Below the pieces are notes generated by a model. That model saw only the letters and a program-made list of their open reading frames with translations. It was not told where the DNA came from and did no database searches. This document shows positions 7,435-17,409 of a stretch of 64,000 nt of DNA, piece after piece; position 1 is the first letter of the stretch; every line of letters begins with the position of its first letter. Both the position numbers and the translations under genes were made by a program. Origin of the DNA: Caulobacter sp. (GTDB lineage Bacteria > Pseudomonadota > Alphaproteobacteria > Caulobacterales > Caulobacteraceae); NCBI GenBank assembly GCA_029866155.1, contig JARWZW010000007.1, forward strand, positions 61,067 through 125,066, read 5' to 3'.

Positions 7435-9756
7435 CTATTCGGCGAGAACCGGCTCTTCGATCTCCGGGGCGCCGGGCGTCCGGCCCTTGGGGGCGTCGAC
7501 CTCGAACTCGAAGGCGATCTTGCCATCCTTCAGGACGACCTTGACGTGGCCGCCCTTGGAGAGCTTGCCGAACAGGATGTCGTCGGCCAGCGGCTTCTTG
7601 ATGTGTTCCTGGATGACCCGTGCCAGAGGGCGCGCGCCATAGAGCTCGTCGAAGCCATTCTTGGCCAGCCAATCCGCAGCGTCGTCGCTGGTTTCGATGG
7701 TCACATTGCGGTCGGCCAGCTGGGCCTCAAGCTGCATGACGAACTTCTGAACCACCTGACGGATGATGTCCTGGGTCAGGGGTTTGAAGGCGACGACAGC
7801 GTCCAGGCGGTTGCGGAATTCAGGCGTGAACAGCCGCTTGAGGGCGGCCTCTTCCTCGCCGTCCACCTTGCCACGACCAAAGCCGATGGACTGGCGCTGG
7901 GCGTCGGATGCACCTGCATTGGTCGTCATGATCAGGATCACGTTCCTGAAATCGACCTTTTTGCCATTGGCGTCGGTCAGAACGCCGTTATCCATCACCT
8001 GCAGCAGGATATTGTAGACGTCCTGGTGGGCCTTTTCGATCTCGTCGAGCAGCACCACTGCATGCGGATGTTGATCGACGGCGTCGGTAAGCTGGCCGCC
8101 CTGATCATAGCCGACATAGCCGGGAGGGGCGCCGATCAGGCGACTGACCGTGTGGCGCTCCATGTATTCGCTCATGTCGAAGCGCAGCAGTTCGATCCCG
8201 AGGGTCTGGGCCAGTTGACGCGCCGCTTCGGTCTTGCCGACCCCCGTGGGGCCGCTGAACAGATAGCTGCCGATCGGTTTGTTCGGGTCGCGCAGACCGG
8301 CCCGGGCCATTTTCATGGCCGATGCCAGCTGCTGGATCGCTTCATCCTGGCCGAACACCGCGCGCTTCAGATCCTCGTCGAGTTGCTTGAGGGCCTCGGT
8401 ATCGGTCTTGGAAACGGACTTGGGCGGGATCCGGGCGATCTTGGCGACGACGGCCTCGATCTCCTTGACCCCGATCGTTTTCTTGCGGCGAGATTCGGGC
8501 AGCAGCATCTGGCTGGCCCCGGCCTCGTCGATCACATCGATCGCCTTGTCCGGGAGCTTGCGGTCAGTGATGTACTTGGCGGAGAGGTCAACCGCCGTCT
8601 TGATGGCTTCCGCAGTGTACTTCAGCTTATGGAAGTCCTCGTAGTAGACCTTGAGGCCCTTGAGGATCTTGATGGTGTCCTCGATGGTCGGCTCGTTCAC
8701 ATCGATCTTCTGGAACCGTCGCACCAGGGCCCGGTCCTTTTCGAAATGCTGACGGAACTCCTTGTAGGTGGTCGAGCCCATGCAGCGCAGGGAGCCGCTG
8801 GCCAGGGCGGGTTTGAGCAGGTTGGAGGCGTCCATGGCCCCGCCGCTGGTCGCTCCGGCGCCGATCACGGTATGGATCTCGTCGATGAACAGGATGGCGT
8901 TGGGATGGCCTTCCAACTCCTTGATCACCTGCTTGATCCGCTCCTCGAAGTCGCCGCGGTACCGGGTTCCAGCCAGAAGCGCACCCATGTCGAGCGAGAA
9001 GATCGTCGCGCCGTCCAGGACTTCCGGGACTTCATGATTGATGATCTTTCGGGCTAGGCCCTCTGCAATGGCAGTCTTGCCGACCCCCGGGTCACCAACC
9101 AGGAGCGGATTGTTCTTGGTCCGGCGGCAGAGGATCTGAATGCAGCGCTCGACTTCGGCGAGGCGGCCGATCAGCGGATCGACCTTCCCCTGTCTGGCCT
9201 TCTGGTTGAGGTCGACGCAATAGGCCTCCAGGGCCTCGCCCCCGCTCTTGGCGTTGGGTTTGCTTTCGTCCTCGTCCTGGGTGGCTCCCTTGACCGCCTT
9301 GGGCTCGCTGGCTCCCGCCTTCTTGGCGATGCCATGGGCTATGTAGTTGACCGCGTCATAGCGGGTCATGTCCTGCTCCTGCAGGAAGTAGGCCGCGTGG
9401 CTTTCCCGCTCGGAGAAGACCGCCACCAGGACATTGGCCCCGGTCACGTCGTCTCGGCCAGAGGACTGAACGTGGATGACAGCCCGCTGGATCACTCTCT
9501 GGAAGCCGGCGGTGGGCTTGGCGTCTTCGCCATCCTCGACGATCAGGGCGCGCAGTTCAGTGTCGATATAGTTGGTGACGGCCTTTTTCAGCTCCACCAG
9601 ATCGACATCACAGGCCTTCATGACCGCCGCAGCGTCTTCGTCATCGGTCAGTGATAACAACAGATGCTCCAGGGTGGCGTACTCATGCTTACGCTGCGTA
9701 GCGTAGGCCACGGCCCTGTGCAGGGTTTCTTCGAGATTGCGCGAAAACGAGGGCAA
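7435..9756 (-). CDS. clpA: ATP-dependent Clp protease ATP-binding subunit ClpA
   Basis: A 773 aa AAA+ unfoldase that feeds substrates to ClpP. The N-domain ([33 protein letters not shown]) is followed by AAA-1 with Walker A GDPGVGKT and AAA-2 with GPTGVGKT, and a C-terminal D2-small domain. Length fits ClpA (about 750-780 aa) and there is no ClpB-type middle coiled coil. The start is TTG at 9756; its GAGGAG ribosome site overlaps the stop codon of clpS, 10 nt upstream, so the pair is translationally coupled. A 581-aa plus-strand ORF over this gene is an antisense shadow. Confidence 0.97.
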   Translation of the reverse strand: MPSFSRNLEETLHRAVAYATQRKHEYATLEHLLLSLTDDEDAAAVMKACDVDLVELKKAVTNYIDTELRALIVEDGEDAKPTAGFQRVIQRAVIHVQSSGRDDVTGANVLVAVFSERESHAAYFLQEQDMTRYDAVNYIAHGIAKKAGASEPKAVKGATQDEDESKPNAKSGGEALEAYCVDLNQKARQGKVDPLIGRLAEVERCIQILCRRTKNNPLLVGDPGVGKTAIAEGLARKIINHEVPEVLDGATIFSLDMGALLAGTRYRGDFEERIKQVIKELEGHPNAILFIDEIHTVIGAGATSGGAMDASNLLKPALASGSLRCMGSTTYKEFRQHFEKDRALVRRFQKIDVNEPTIEDTIKILKGLKVYYEDFHKLKYTAEAIKTAVDLSAKYITDRKLPDKAIDVIDEAGASQMLLPESRRKKTIGVKEIEAVVAKIARIPPKSVSKTDTEALKQLDEDLKRAVFGQDEAIQQLASAMKMARAGLRDPNKPIGSYLFSGPTGVGKTEAARQLAQTLGIELLRFDMSEYMERHTVSRLIGAPPGYVGYDQGGQLTDAVDQHPHAVVLLDEIEKAHQDVYNILLQVMDNGVLTDANGKKVDFRNVILIMTTNAGASDAQRQSIGFGRGKVDGEEEAALKRLFTPEFRNRLDAVVAFKPLTQDIIRQVVQKFVMQLEAQLADRNVTIETSDDAADWLAKNGFDELYGARPLARVIQEHIKKPLADDILFGKLSKGGHVKVVLKDGKIAFEFEVDAPKGRTPGAPEIEEPVLAE

Positions 9757-9766
9757 ATGGGGCTCC

Positions 9767-10102
9767 TCAATCCTTTTCCATGGTGCATTGCAAAGGGTGC
9801 TGGTGTCGCCGAGCGGACTCGATCACCTGAGCCACCTTTGTCTCGGCGACTTCGTAGGTGAAGACGCCACAGACCCCGACGCCGTTCTGATGCACATGGA
9901 GCATGATCCGGGTCGCATCTTCGCGCGACTTGTTGAAAAAACGCTCAAGCACGTAAACGACAAACTCCATCGGCGTGTAGTCGTCGTTCAGGATCAGCAC
10001 CCGATACAGCGACGGCTTGGCGGTCTTGGCGCGGGTCTGGGTGACCACCGCCGATCCCGCGCCGTCCTGACCAGCGCCTGTTCCTGACTTCCGTTCCGTC
10101 AT
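9767..10102 (-). CDS. clpS: Clp protease adaptor ClpS
   Basis: A 111 aa N-end-rule adaptor that delivers proteins with destabilising N-termini to ClpA. The core [27 protein letters not shown] and the C-terminal [25 protein letters not shown] are classic ClpS, including the hydrophobic N-degron pocket and the NDD motif. The ATG at 10102 (MTERKSG) is preferred over the GTG at 10114. It forms a two-gene operon with clpA. Confidence 0.96.
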   Translation of the reverse strand: MTERKSGTGAGQDGAGSAVVTQTRAKTAKPSLYRVLILNDDYTPMEFVVYVLERFFNKSREDATRIMLHVHQNGVGVCGVFTYEVAETKVAQVIESARRHQHPLQCTMEKD

Positions 10103-10144
10103 GCCGACTGTCACTCCCGTGGCGAACTGCGAAGCAGCCGCCCT

Positions 10145-10172
10145 GTGATGTGATTAGATATGAAAACATCAC
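10145..10172. promoter_or_regulatory. Inverted repeat GTGATGT-N14-ACATCAC upstream of clpS
   Basis: Two perfect 7-nt arms separated by 14 nt of AT-rich sequence, 43 nt upstream of the clpS start and inside the 143 nt gap after dinB. The spacing suits a dimeric regulator or a structured leader; no specific factor can be named. Confidence 0.3.
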
Positions 10173-10245
10173 CGCTTTGGAAGGGGCCTCGTGGTCGCTG
10201 TCGCGCTTTGGCCCCGAGATCGCGCCCATGGACGCGGTTGACCGC

Positions 10246-11505
10246 TCAATCCACGGGCCGTTTCAGGCCCCTGCCGGTCCGAATGGCCTGTTTGCCGAAT
10301 TTTTCCTGCAGTCGGTCCATTGCGCTCTCGTGGGTCAGGGCCCGCTGCTCCGCCTCGGCGAAGAAGTCGCCGCTTCCGGTCTGGGCCGTTGCGAAGTCTG
10401 ACAGTCCGGCGCCGATCAATCGGTAGGCCGTGCCATTGATCTCGGCAGCCAGAAGTTCCCTCACGCACTGGAACAGGGTCTTGGCGGTCTGGGTGGGGAC
10501 GGCCAGGGTTCTTCGGCGCGTCACGATCTGGAAATCGGCCCGCCGCAGTTTGAGGGTGGCGACCCGGCCAGCGATTCCCTCCTTGCGCATCTGACGGGCG
10601 ACCTTCTCGCAGAGCGGCCAAAGCTGATCCTCAAGGGTCGCGCTGTCGGCATGGTCCTGGTTGAAGGTGGTTTCCGCGCTGATGGTCTTGCGTCCCTCTG
10701 CTGGATTGACCAGCCGCGCGTCCTCTCCCCGGGCCAGCCGATGCAGGGACAGGCCCTGGCCGCCGAACCGCTGGGCCAGGGCCTTCGGGTCCGCCCTGGC
10801 CAGATCTCCGACCAGCCGATATCCCTCCCGTTCCAGGCTCGCCGCCAGCACAGGTCCAACGCCGGGCAGGATCCGGACCGGACGGTCCGCCAGCCGGGCA
10901 GGGGCCTCGGCTCCAAGCACGGAAAAGCCTCGGGGCTTGTCCAGCTCCGAAGCGATCTTGGCGAGGAACTTGTTGGGCGCGAGGCCTATGGAAACGGTCA
11001 GACCGATCTCGGCCTCGATCCTGGCCTGCAGCCTGGCCAGGGTCACCGCGGCGGGAGCCTGATGCAGTCGCTCCGTGCCGGACAGGTCGATCCAGGCCTC
11101 GTCGAGGGACAGGGGCTGGACCAATGGGGTCAGGTCGCGGACCAGGGCCATGATCCGCCGGCTCTCAGCCTGGTACTTGGCAAAATCCGGCTTGATGATC
11201 ACCGCCTGGGGGCACAACGCCCTGGCCTTGAACATCGGCATGGCCGACCGCACGCCGCTCATCCGGGCGATGTAGCAGCAGGTGGTCACCACGCCCCGCA
11301 CGCCGCCGCCGACAATGACGGGGAGGTCGCGCAGTTCGGGTCTGTCCCGTTTCTCGACCGACGCATAGAAGGCGTCGCAATCCATGTGGGCGAGCGTCAG
11401 ATGGTCTAGTTCATCATGGGTCACGATGCGCGGAGAGGCGCAGGCGGGACAGCGGGTCACAGCTGCCGGCCCGGTCCAGAAACAGTCCCGGCAAAGGGTC
11501 TTCAT
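10246..11505 (-). CDS. dinB: Y-family DNA polymerase IV with N-terminal zinc-finger extension
   Basis: A 419 aa translesion polymerase. Residues 5-22 form a CxxC-N10-CxxC putative zinc finger (C5, C8, C19, C22) ahead of the catalytic core, which starts at MDCDAFYASVE (Asp42) and has SLDEAW with Asp135-Glu136, followed by the HhH thumb region (RPVRILPGVGPVLAASLE) and the little finger. The ORF track start at 11694 is too far upstream; the ATG at 11505 overlaps the stop of the ROK kinase gene by 4 nt (ATGA). Alphaproteobacterial DinB proteins with this extension are familiar to me, but the role of the finger is not established. Confidence 0.93.
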   Translation of the reverse strand: MKTLCRDCFWTGPAAVTRCPACASPRIVTHDELDHLTLAHMDCDAFYASVEKRDRPELRDLPVIVGGGVRGVVTTCCYIARMSGVRSAMPMFKARALCPQAVIIKPDFAKYQAESRRIMALVRDLTPLVQPLSLDEAWIDLSGTERLHQAPAAVTLARLQARIEAEIGLTVSIGLAPNKFLAKIASELDKPRGFSVLGAEAPARLADRPVRILPGVGPVLAASLEREGYRLVGDLARADPKALAQRFGGQGLSLHRLARGEDARLVNPAEGRKTISAETTFNQDHADSATLEDQLWPLCEKVARQMRKEGIAGRVATLKLRRADFQIVTRRRTLAVPTQTAKTLFQCVRELLAAEINGTAYRLIGAGLSDFATAQTGSGDFFAEAEQRALTHESAMDRLQEKFGKQAIRTGRGLKRPVD

Positions 11506-12419
11506 TCGAGCGGCCAAAGCCAGGCCGCGCCCCGCACCCCTGAGGAATCGCCGTGCCGGGCTGGCAGGATCGGGGTGATGAAGCTGTCGGAAAAGACATG
11601 CCGTGCGACCGCTGATGGCAGGGCCAGGTACAGCTCGTCGACATTGGACATGCCGCCGCCCAGGACGATGACATCCGGGTCCAGGCTGTCGCAAAGCACG
11701 GCCAGGCAGCGACCCAGCCGGTCAATATAGCGGTCCAGTGTCTGGCCGGCGATCGGGTCGCCGGCCCGGGCGGATTGGACAATATCTGCGCCGGTCCCGC
11801 CGGAACCGCCAGACCTCTGATGGTCCGCGACAAATCCCGAGCCCGAAATCCAGGTCTCGAGACAGTTTCGACGGCCGCACCAACAGGCCAGTCCGCCTCC
11901 GTCTCCGGCGCCGGCCTCGGCCGCCGTCTGCCAGGGCAGGGGTGTATGGCCCCATTCGCCGGCCAGGCCGTTCGGCCCCTGCCATTCCGCGCCGCCGATC
12001 GCCAGCCCGCCCCCGCAACCCGTGCCCAGTATGGCCCCGAACGCCAGGGCGGAACCGGCTGCAGCGCCGTCCCGGGCCTCGGACTGGATGAAACAGTTTG
12101 CGTCATTGCGCAGCCGGACAGGCCGGCCCAGCTGGCGTTCCAGATCCACGCCCAGCGGCCGGTCGTTGATCCAGACACTGTTGGCGTTCCGGACCCGTCC
12201 GGTGACAGGCGAAAGAGAACCGGGGATTCCAATCCCGATCCGGGGGGCGACAAATCCGGCTGCGGCTTCCGCCTCTGCAATCACCTGCGCGACAGTCGCC
12301 AGGGCGCCATCATAGACGCCGGGATTGGGCCGGCGCACACGCGACAGTATGCTGCCGTCCTCCGCAACGGTTGCGGCCTCGATCTTGGTGCCGCCGAAAT
12401 CCACGCCTGTCCGGATCAT
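11502..12419 (-). CDS. ROK family sugar kinase (fructokinase-like)
   Basis: A 305 aa ROK kinase that phosphorylates a free hexose using ATP. It has the N-terminal phosphate-binding GVDFGGTKIEAA, the catalytic region NDANCF, and the ROK zinc motif with GHTPLP followed by CWCGRRNCLE. These features resemble Mak/fructokinases, but the sugar cannot be fixed from sequence alone. The ATG at 12419 is chosen; a GTG at 12434 is an alternative. It is translationally coupled to dinB, an unexpected partner. Confidence 0.88.
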   Translation of the reverse strand: MIRTGVDFGGTKIEAATVAEDGSILSRVRRPNPGVYDGALATVAQVIAEAEAAAGFVAPRIGIGIPGSLSPVTGRVRNANSVWINDRPLGVDLERQLGRPVRLRNDANCFIQSEARDGAAAGSALAFGAILGTGCGGGLAIGGAEWQGPNGLAGEWGHTPLPWQTAAEAGAGDGGGLACWCGRRNCLETWISGSGFVADHQRSGGSGGTGADIVQSARAGDPIAGQTLDRYIDRLGRCLAVLCDSLDPDVIVLGGGMSNVDELYLALPSAVARHVFSDSFITPILPARHGDSSGVRGAAWLWPLE

Positions 12420-12553
12420 TCGGCGATAACGCACCAGGACCGGCCCGTTGCGCCACCTCTTTTTGCGAGCCTCTTGGTTGCTGTGGCCGGAAGCCTTGCC
12501 TGACCGAGCGTCACCGCCTTTAGTCTGTTGGAAAATAGATTGGGAGCTATGTC

Positions 12554-13681
12554 ATGGGCCAGGGTCCGCTGTCCGGGGTGAAGATCATCGAGTTTGCCGG
12601 GATTGGTCCTGGCCCCTTCTGCGGCATGCTGCTGTCCGATCTCGGCGCTGACGTGGTGCGAATCGATCGAAAGGGCCCCGGTCGGTCCTCTCCTGCCGAC
12701 GTCACGTCCCGCGGCCGCAGATCTGTGGCCCTGGATCTCAAGAACCCGGCTTCGATCGAAACCTGCCTCAAGCTCATGGAATCCGCCGACGGCGTGATCG
12801 AGGGCTTTCGTCCTGGCGTTATGGAACGCCTCGGCCTGGGCCCGGACGTCGCGCTCAAGCGCAATCCGAAGCTGGTGTTCGGGCGGATGACCGGCTGGGG
12901 GCAGTTTGGACCCTACGCCCAGGCCGCCGGCCACGACATGAACTACATCGCCATCACCGGCGCGCTGCATGCCATCGGCACGACCGAGAAGCCGATTCCG
13001 CCGCTGAACCTGGTCGGGGACTTCGGCGGCGGCGCCCTCTACCTCGCCTTCGGCCTGCTGGCGGGCGTTATCCACGCCCGGGCGACCGGTCAGGGACAGG
13101 TGATCGACTGCGCCATGAGCGACGGAGCCGCCTCGCTGATGGCGATGTTCTATGGCTTCAAGGGCGCGGGCGCCTGGAAAGATGAGCGTCGCAGCAACCT
13201 GCTCGACGGGGGCGCGCACTTCTACGACACCTACCAGTGCGCCGACGGCAAATGGATCTCGATCGGCTCCATCGAGCCGCAGTTCTACGCCCTGTTGCTG
13301 GAAAAGACCGGAATCACGGACTCTGAGTTCAAGAACCAGATGGACCGCGACGCCTGGCCTTCCCTGAAGGCCAAACTGGCCGAAGTCCTGGCGACCAGGA
13401 CCCAGGCCGAGTGGTGCGCCATCATGGACGCCACCGATATCTGCTTCGCGCCGGTCCTGACCCTCGACGAAGCGCCACGTCACGCCCACAACGTCGCGCG
13501 GGAAACCTTCGTGACCCTGGAGGGCGTGGTTCAACCGGCCCCGGCTCCGCGCTTTTCTGCGACCCCCGGCGCTGTCCAGGGACCGCCGCCGAAGATCGGC
13601 GCCCACAATGCCGAGGCTCTGGGCGAATGGGGCTTTTCCGAAGCCGAGATTGCCGGACTGGCAGCCGCCGGCGCCATCTGA
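12554..13681 (+). CDS. CaiB/BaiF CoA transferase family protein (alpha-methylacyl-CoA racemase-like)
   Basis: A 375 aa class III CoA-transferase-fold enzyme. The N-terminal [34 protein letters not shown] is typical of the racemase branch (Amacr/MCR), as are [11 protein letters not shown] (catalytic His candidate) and [11 protein letters not shown] (catalytic Asp candidate). Racemases epimerise 2-methylacyl-CoA so that branched fatty acids can enter beta-oxidation. A GGAG site precedes the ATG. Its neighbourhood (P450, SDR, amidohydrolase) fits lipid or hydrocarbon catabolism. Confidence 0.9.
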   Translation: MGQGPLSGVKIIEFAGIGPGPFCGMLLSDLGADVVRIDRKGPGRSSPADVTSRGRRSVALDLKNPASIETCLKLMESADGVIEGFRPGVMERLGLGPDVALKRNPKLVFGRMTGWGQFGPYAQAAGHDMNYIAITGALHAIGTTEKPIPPLNLVGDFGGGALYLAFGLLAGVIHARATGQGQVIDCAMSDGAASLMAMFYGFKGAGAWKDERRSNLLDGGAHFYDTYQCADGKWISIGSIEPQFYALLLEKTGITDSEFKNQMDRDAWPSLKAKLAEVLATRTQAEWCAIMDATDICFAPVLTLDEAPRHAHNVARETFVTLEGVVQPAPAPRFSATPGAVQGPPPKIGAHNAEALGEWGFSEAEIAGLAAAGAI

Positions 13682-13725
13682 AGGCGTCCAGCGGCTGCGA
13701 CTGTGGTCCGGGCCTGCACCCTCTG

Positions 13726-14976
13726 TCAGGCCCGGATGCGCACCGGCATGTCGGTGTAGCCCTGTACGAAATTGGACGCGACCCGGACCGGCTCGCCGAC
13801 AACCTCGACATGGTCAAACCGCGCCAGGATCTCCTCCCAGAGAATTCGCAGCTGCAGTTCGGCCACCCGGTTGCCCATGCAGCGGTGAATGCCAAAGCCG
13901 AAGGACAGGTGATGGCGCGGCCGTTCGCGGTCGATGATGAACTGGTCCGGCTGCTCGATCACCGTTTCATCCCGGTTGCCCGAGACGTACCACATGATGA
14001 CCCGGTCACCCTTGCGGATCAGCTGATCCTGGAAGGTGAAGTCCCGGGTGCAGGTGCGGCGCATATGGGCCAGCGGCGTCTGCCAGCGAATGATTTCCGA
14101 CACCAGGCGGGGAACCAGGGACGGATCGTCCTTCAGCTTCGCATACTGCTCAGGAAACTGGTTCAAGGCCAGCAGCCCCCCCGAGATCGAGTTGCGGGTC
14201 GTGTCATTGCCCCCCACGATCAGCAGCATCAGGTTGCCCAGCAGCTCCATGGGGTCATTGATCATGTCACGGGTGTCCGGGCTGTGAGCCAGCAGGGAGA
14301 TAAAGTCGAACCTGGGCGGCGCGGCCGCGCGCTCCTGCCAGAGGCGCGCGAAATAGGCGAGACACTCATGCAGAACCCTTTCGCGATGGGCCATGTCCAC
14401 GGCGATCCCGACCGTTTCGGAAGTTGTGGTGACGTCGGACCAGTAGGGCAGCAGGTGGCGGTCTTCCCAGGGAAAGTCGAACAGGGTGGCCAACATCTGG
14501 GTGGTCAGTTCGATTGACACCCGATCGACCCAGTTGAAGGTCTCGCCAATGGGCAGGTCGTCCAGGATCTTGCCCACCCGCTCGCGGATCAGAACCTCCA
14601 GGTCCTGAAGCCGGGCCGGCGCCACGGCCGGGGTCGCGGCCTTGCGCTGGACGTCGTGGCGGGGCGGGTCCATGGCGATGAACATCGGCGGCGCAAAGCC
14701 TTCCGGCTGGTCGCCGATGACGATATCGCGGTTCGACGAAAACACCTCATGGTTGGTATCGACAGCGACAATGTCGTGGAACCGGGTGATCGACCAATAG
14801 GGTCCAAAGGCGCTATCGGCGGTGTAATGGACCGGGGCCTGCTCTCGCAGCCTGCGAAAAACCTCATGATGCGCGCCGGTTTCGAATCGGTCTGCCCGCC
14901 CCGGATCAAGCTGTTCCAGCGGTGCAGACCAGATCTCGTTGACGCCGCGCCCAATCTGGCTTGCTGCCCGATCCAT
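13726..14976 (-). CDS. Cytochrome P450, CYP153-like
   Basis: A 416 aa soluble P450. It has the I-helix GGNDTTRN, the K-helix ExxR (EIIR), and the heme loop FGFGIHRCMGN with Cys366 as the iron ligand. PLAHMRRT, MFIAMDPPRHDVQRK and MWYVSGNRDE match my memory of CYP153, the bacterial terminal alkane/fatty-acid hydroxylases that work with a ferredoxin and reductase. Neither partner is encoded nearby. The ATG at 14976 follows GGGAGG at good spacing; the track start at 15129 is too long. A palindrome lies upstream. Confidence 0.9.
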   Translation of the reverse strand: MDRAASQIGRGVNEIWSAPLEQLDPGRADRFETGAHHEVFRRLREQAPVHYTADSAFGPYWSITRFHDIVAVDTNHEVFSSNRDIVIGDQPEGFAPPMFIAMDPPRHDVQRKAATPAVAPARLQDLEVLIRERVGKILDDLPIGETFNWVDRVSIELTTQMLATLFDFPWEDRHLLPYWSDVTTTSETVGIAVDMAHRERVLHECLAYFARLWQERAAAPPRFDFISLLAHSPDTRDMINDPMELLGNLMLLIVGGNDTTRNSISGGLLALNQFPEQYAKLKDDPSLVPRLVSEIIRWQTPLAHMRRTCTRDFTFQDQLIRKGDRVIMWYVSGNRDETVIEQPDQFIIDRERPRHHLSFGFGIHRCMGNRVAELQLRILWEEILARFDHVEVVGEPVRVASNFVQGYTDMPVRIRA

Positions 14977-15028
14977 TGAAGCCTCCCGTTTTTTGCTTGT
15001 TGAAGTGATTGAGGCTGCTGTCATCAAG

Positions 15029-15044
15029 AATTGCAAATGCAATT
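15029..15044. promoter_or_regulatory. 16-bp palindrome AATTGCA-AA-TGCAATT between P450 and DUF1330 genes
   Basis: Two perfect 7-nt arms with a 2-nt spacer, 53 bp upstream of the P450 start, in the divergent P450/DUF1330 gap. This is the size and symmetry of a TetR- or MarR-type operator. No regulator gene is adjacent; the tandem winged-helix gene 3 kb away is the nearest one. Confidence 0.45.
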
Positions 15045-15184
15045 GCGGTCCCGGCAACGCCCCCCTGTGCCGGTCTTCGATCTGATCCAGGATCAAGTCC
15101 GGTTGCCCACCAAAACAAATGACATCCATATTGCCATAACTGTCCGACCGGGTTTAGCTGACGTCGAAAGTCAGGAGATTTCCG

Positions 15185-15592
15185 ATGGATTTGGCGAATG
15201 CTCAGGGCCCGACCAGGGCCCAACAGTTGGCCGCGCTCGAGCGCGACGACGGCCAGCCGATCTACATGCTCAATCTGCTGAAGTTTCGCGACAGGGCGGT
15301 CTATGCCGATGGTCGGGAAACCAGCCTGACCGGTCAGGAAGCCTATGGTCTCTATGGGAAGGCCATGCGCAAGCTTGTGGCCGCCGCCGGAGGAACCCTC
15401 GTCTTCTCGGGTCGGGTGCGCGGTCTCCTGATCGGTGAGATCGAGGGCAACTGGGATGCCGTGGGCATCATGATGTACCCTTCCTTCAAGGCCATGGCGG
15501 CGATCACCTCGTCCCCGGACTATGCCGCCATCCATGTTCACCGGGACGCCGGTCTTGAAGGACAGGTTCTGATCGAGACCGTCACGGGCTGA
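15185..15592 (+). CDS. DUF1330 family protein
   Basis: A 135 aa cytoplasmic protein of the dimeric alpha-beta barrel type. The segments PIYMLNLLKFRDRA, YGLYGKAMRKLVAAAGGTLVFSGRV and MMYPSFKAMAAITSSPDYAAIHVHRDAGLEGQVLIET follow the DUF1330 pattern. No enzymatic role is established for the family. It is transcribed away from the P450 gene across a shared control region. Confidence 0.82.
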   Translation: MDLANAQGPTRAQQLAALERDDGQPIYMLNLLKFRDRAVYADGRETSLTGQEAYGLYGKAMRKLVAAAGGTLVFSGRVRGLLIGEIEGNWDAVGIMMYPSFKAMAAITSSPDYAAIHVHRDAGLEGQVLIETVTG

Positions 15593-15666
15593 CAGGCTAG
15601 GCCCTGGCGGCCAATCTGACTGCTGCCGTTGTAAAGACGCCGGGATGAGTCGGGGGGGAATTCAGA

Positions 15667-17376
15667 ATGTTCTGCAAACTGGCCAGGGCCCGCCGGGCAT
15701 GGACTGCCGTTGTCGCCGCAGTTCTCGTCGCCGTTTCCTTGGGGGCCGGCGCCCAGGCCGCCCCTGCCACCGTCTATGGGGGGGGAACGATCCTGACCAT
15801 GGCGGGCGATACGCCGCAATATGTAGAGGCCCTGGCGGTCAGGGATGGCCGGATCCTCGCCGTGGGCCAGAGGGCGGCGGTCGAGAAGGCCGCCGGCCGT
15901 GGCGCGCGCCGCGTCGACCTCGCTGGCCGGACCCTGTTGCCCGGTTTCATTGACGGCCACGGTCATGTCACCAGTGTCGGCCAGGCCGCCGGTTTCGCCA
16001 GCCTGGCGCCGCCGCCGGTTGGTGGTGTCGCCTCGATGTCAGAGCTTCAGGCGGTCCTGACCCGCTTCACCGCCGACCGCGCCATTGCTCAAGGCGCTCC
16101 CGTCGTCGGCGTTGGCTATGACGATAGTCAGCTGGTTGAGCGCCGCCATCCGACACGCCAGGACCTTGACCAGGTCTCCGCCTCACATCCGGTTCTGGTC
16201 ATGCATGTCAGCGGCCATCTTGCCTCGGCCAACTCCGCCATGCTGGCCTTGATGGGGATCGGACCAGACACCCCTGACCCCAAGGGCGGCCATATCCGCC
16301 GGATGGCCGACGGCAGGACGCCCAACGGCGTTCTTGAGGAAACGGCCCTGGCCGCCGCCCTGGCCTATGTCCTGCCCAGGGACCTGGACGCCGCCGTGGC
16401 TGCCACCGTCGCCGGGCAGAAGATCTATATGGCCAATGGCATTACCACTGCCCAGGACGGTCGGGTCATGCCCGAAGCCTTTCCCGGATTGGCGGAGGCC
16501 GCCCGTCGGGGGGACCTGCCGCTCGACACCGTGGTGCTGATCAGCTTTGACCGCGATTGGCCTGAGGCCGTTCGACAGCAGATCGGCAAGCCCTATTCCG
16601 GCCGGATGCGGATCGGCGGGGTCAAGCTGTCCCTGGACGGCAGTCCCCAGGGCCGTACGGCCTGGCTTCATGATCCTGTTCCCGTCCCGCCGGACGGCAA
16701 GGACGCGGGGTATCGTGGCTATCCGGCCATGGACACCGTCCTGTTCCGCGAAAGGCTGGTTGAGGCAAGGGCGAACAACTGGCAGGTCTTTGTCCATGTC
16801 AACGGCGACGAGGCGGCCCAGGCCCTGATTGACGGGGTTCGAGAGGTCGGCCTGGCCGGCCGGCGCACCATCGCCATCCATGCCCAGGTGGTTCGCCCCG
16901 AACAGCTGACAGACTTCAAGACGCTGGATATCCAGCCAAGCTTTTTCGCCAGCCACACCTGGTTCTGGGGCGACTGGCACCGGGAGGTCGCCCTGGGGCC
17001 GGCCCGCGGGGACTTCATCTCTCCCCAGGCCAGCGCCTGGCAGGTCGGGCTGCGACCCACCGCCCATAATGACTCGCCCGTCGTGCCGCCTGACATCATG
17101 CGACTCCTCTGGAGCTCGGTGAACCGCCGGACGCAGTCCGGCGACATCCTGGGGCCCCGGGAACGGATTTCCGTCTATCGGGCGCTGCAGCAGGTCACAC
17201 TCAATGCTGCATGGCAGATCAACGAGGAATCCGACAAGGGCAGCCTGGAGCCCGGCAAGCGCGCTGACCTGGTTATCCTTGACGCCAATCCGCTCGCCGT
17301 GGAGCCCATGGCCCTGACCGGGATCCATGTGGTGGCCACCAGCAAGGACGGTGAGGTGATTTTCGGCGGGTTTTAG
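15667..17376 (+). CDS. Secreted amidohydrolase family protein (YtcJ-like)
   Basis: A 569 aa metal-dependent hydrolase of the amidohydrolase superfamily. A signal peptide of about 35 residues ending in AQAA suggests export. The metal-binding HxH lies in LLPGFIDGHGHV, with further ligands in the IHAQV strand and the HNDSPVVPPDIMRLLWSSVNR region, and the protein ends with the usual small beta-sandwich (KRADLVILDANPL). This resembles YtcJ/AepA-type N-substituted formamide hydrolases, but the substrate is not predictable. A 7-bp-stem hairpin follows the stop codon. Confidence 0.88.
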   Translation: MFCKLARARRAWTAVVAAVLVAVSLGAGAQAAPATVYGGGTILTMAGDTPQYVEALAVRDGRILAVGQRAAVEKAAGRGARRVDLAGRTLLPGFIDGHGHVTSVGQAAGFASLAPPPVGGVASMSELQAVLTRFTADRAIAQGAPVVGVGYDDSQLVERRHPTRQDLDQVSASHPVLVMHVSGHLASANSAMLALMGIGPDTPDPKGGHIRRMADGRTPNGVLEETALAAALAYVLPRDLDAAVAATVAGQKIYMANGITTAQDGRVMPEAFPGLAEAARRGDLPLDTVVLISFDRDWPEAVRQQIGKPYSGRMRIGGVKLSLDGSPQGRTAWLHDPVPVPPDGKDAGYRGYPAMDTVLFRERLVEARANNWQVFVHVNGDEAAQALIDGVREVGLAGRRTIAIHAQVVRPEQLTDFKTLDIQPSFFASHTWFWGDWHREVALGPARGDFISPQASAWQVGLRPTAHNDSPVVPPDIMRLLWSSVNRRTQSGDILGPRERISVYRALQQVTLNAAWQINEESDKGSLEPGKRADLVILDANPLAVEPMALTGIHVVATSKDGEVIFGGF

Positions 17377-17390
17377 GCGCGGCGAGGCGA

Positions 17391-17409
17391 GGCGAGCATC
17401 AAGCTCGCC
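17391..17409 (+). terminator. GC-rich hairpin after the amidohydrolase gene
   Basis: Perfect 7-bp stem GGCGAGC / GCTCGCC with an ATCAA loop, 14 nt after the stop codon. It lacks a U-tract, so termination is not certain; the rest of the gap to the SDR gene (up to 17573) shows only GCGAG-type short tandem repeats. Confidence 0.4.

Noticed and set aside
7312-9057. 581-aa plus-strand ORF
   Set aside because: It lies wholly antisense to clpA, whose motifs are unmistakable; composition reflects the GC-rich third codon positions.
12416-13606. 396-aa minus-strand ORF
   Set aside because: Antisense shadow of the CaiB/BaiF gene.
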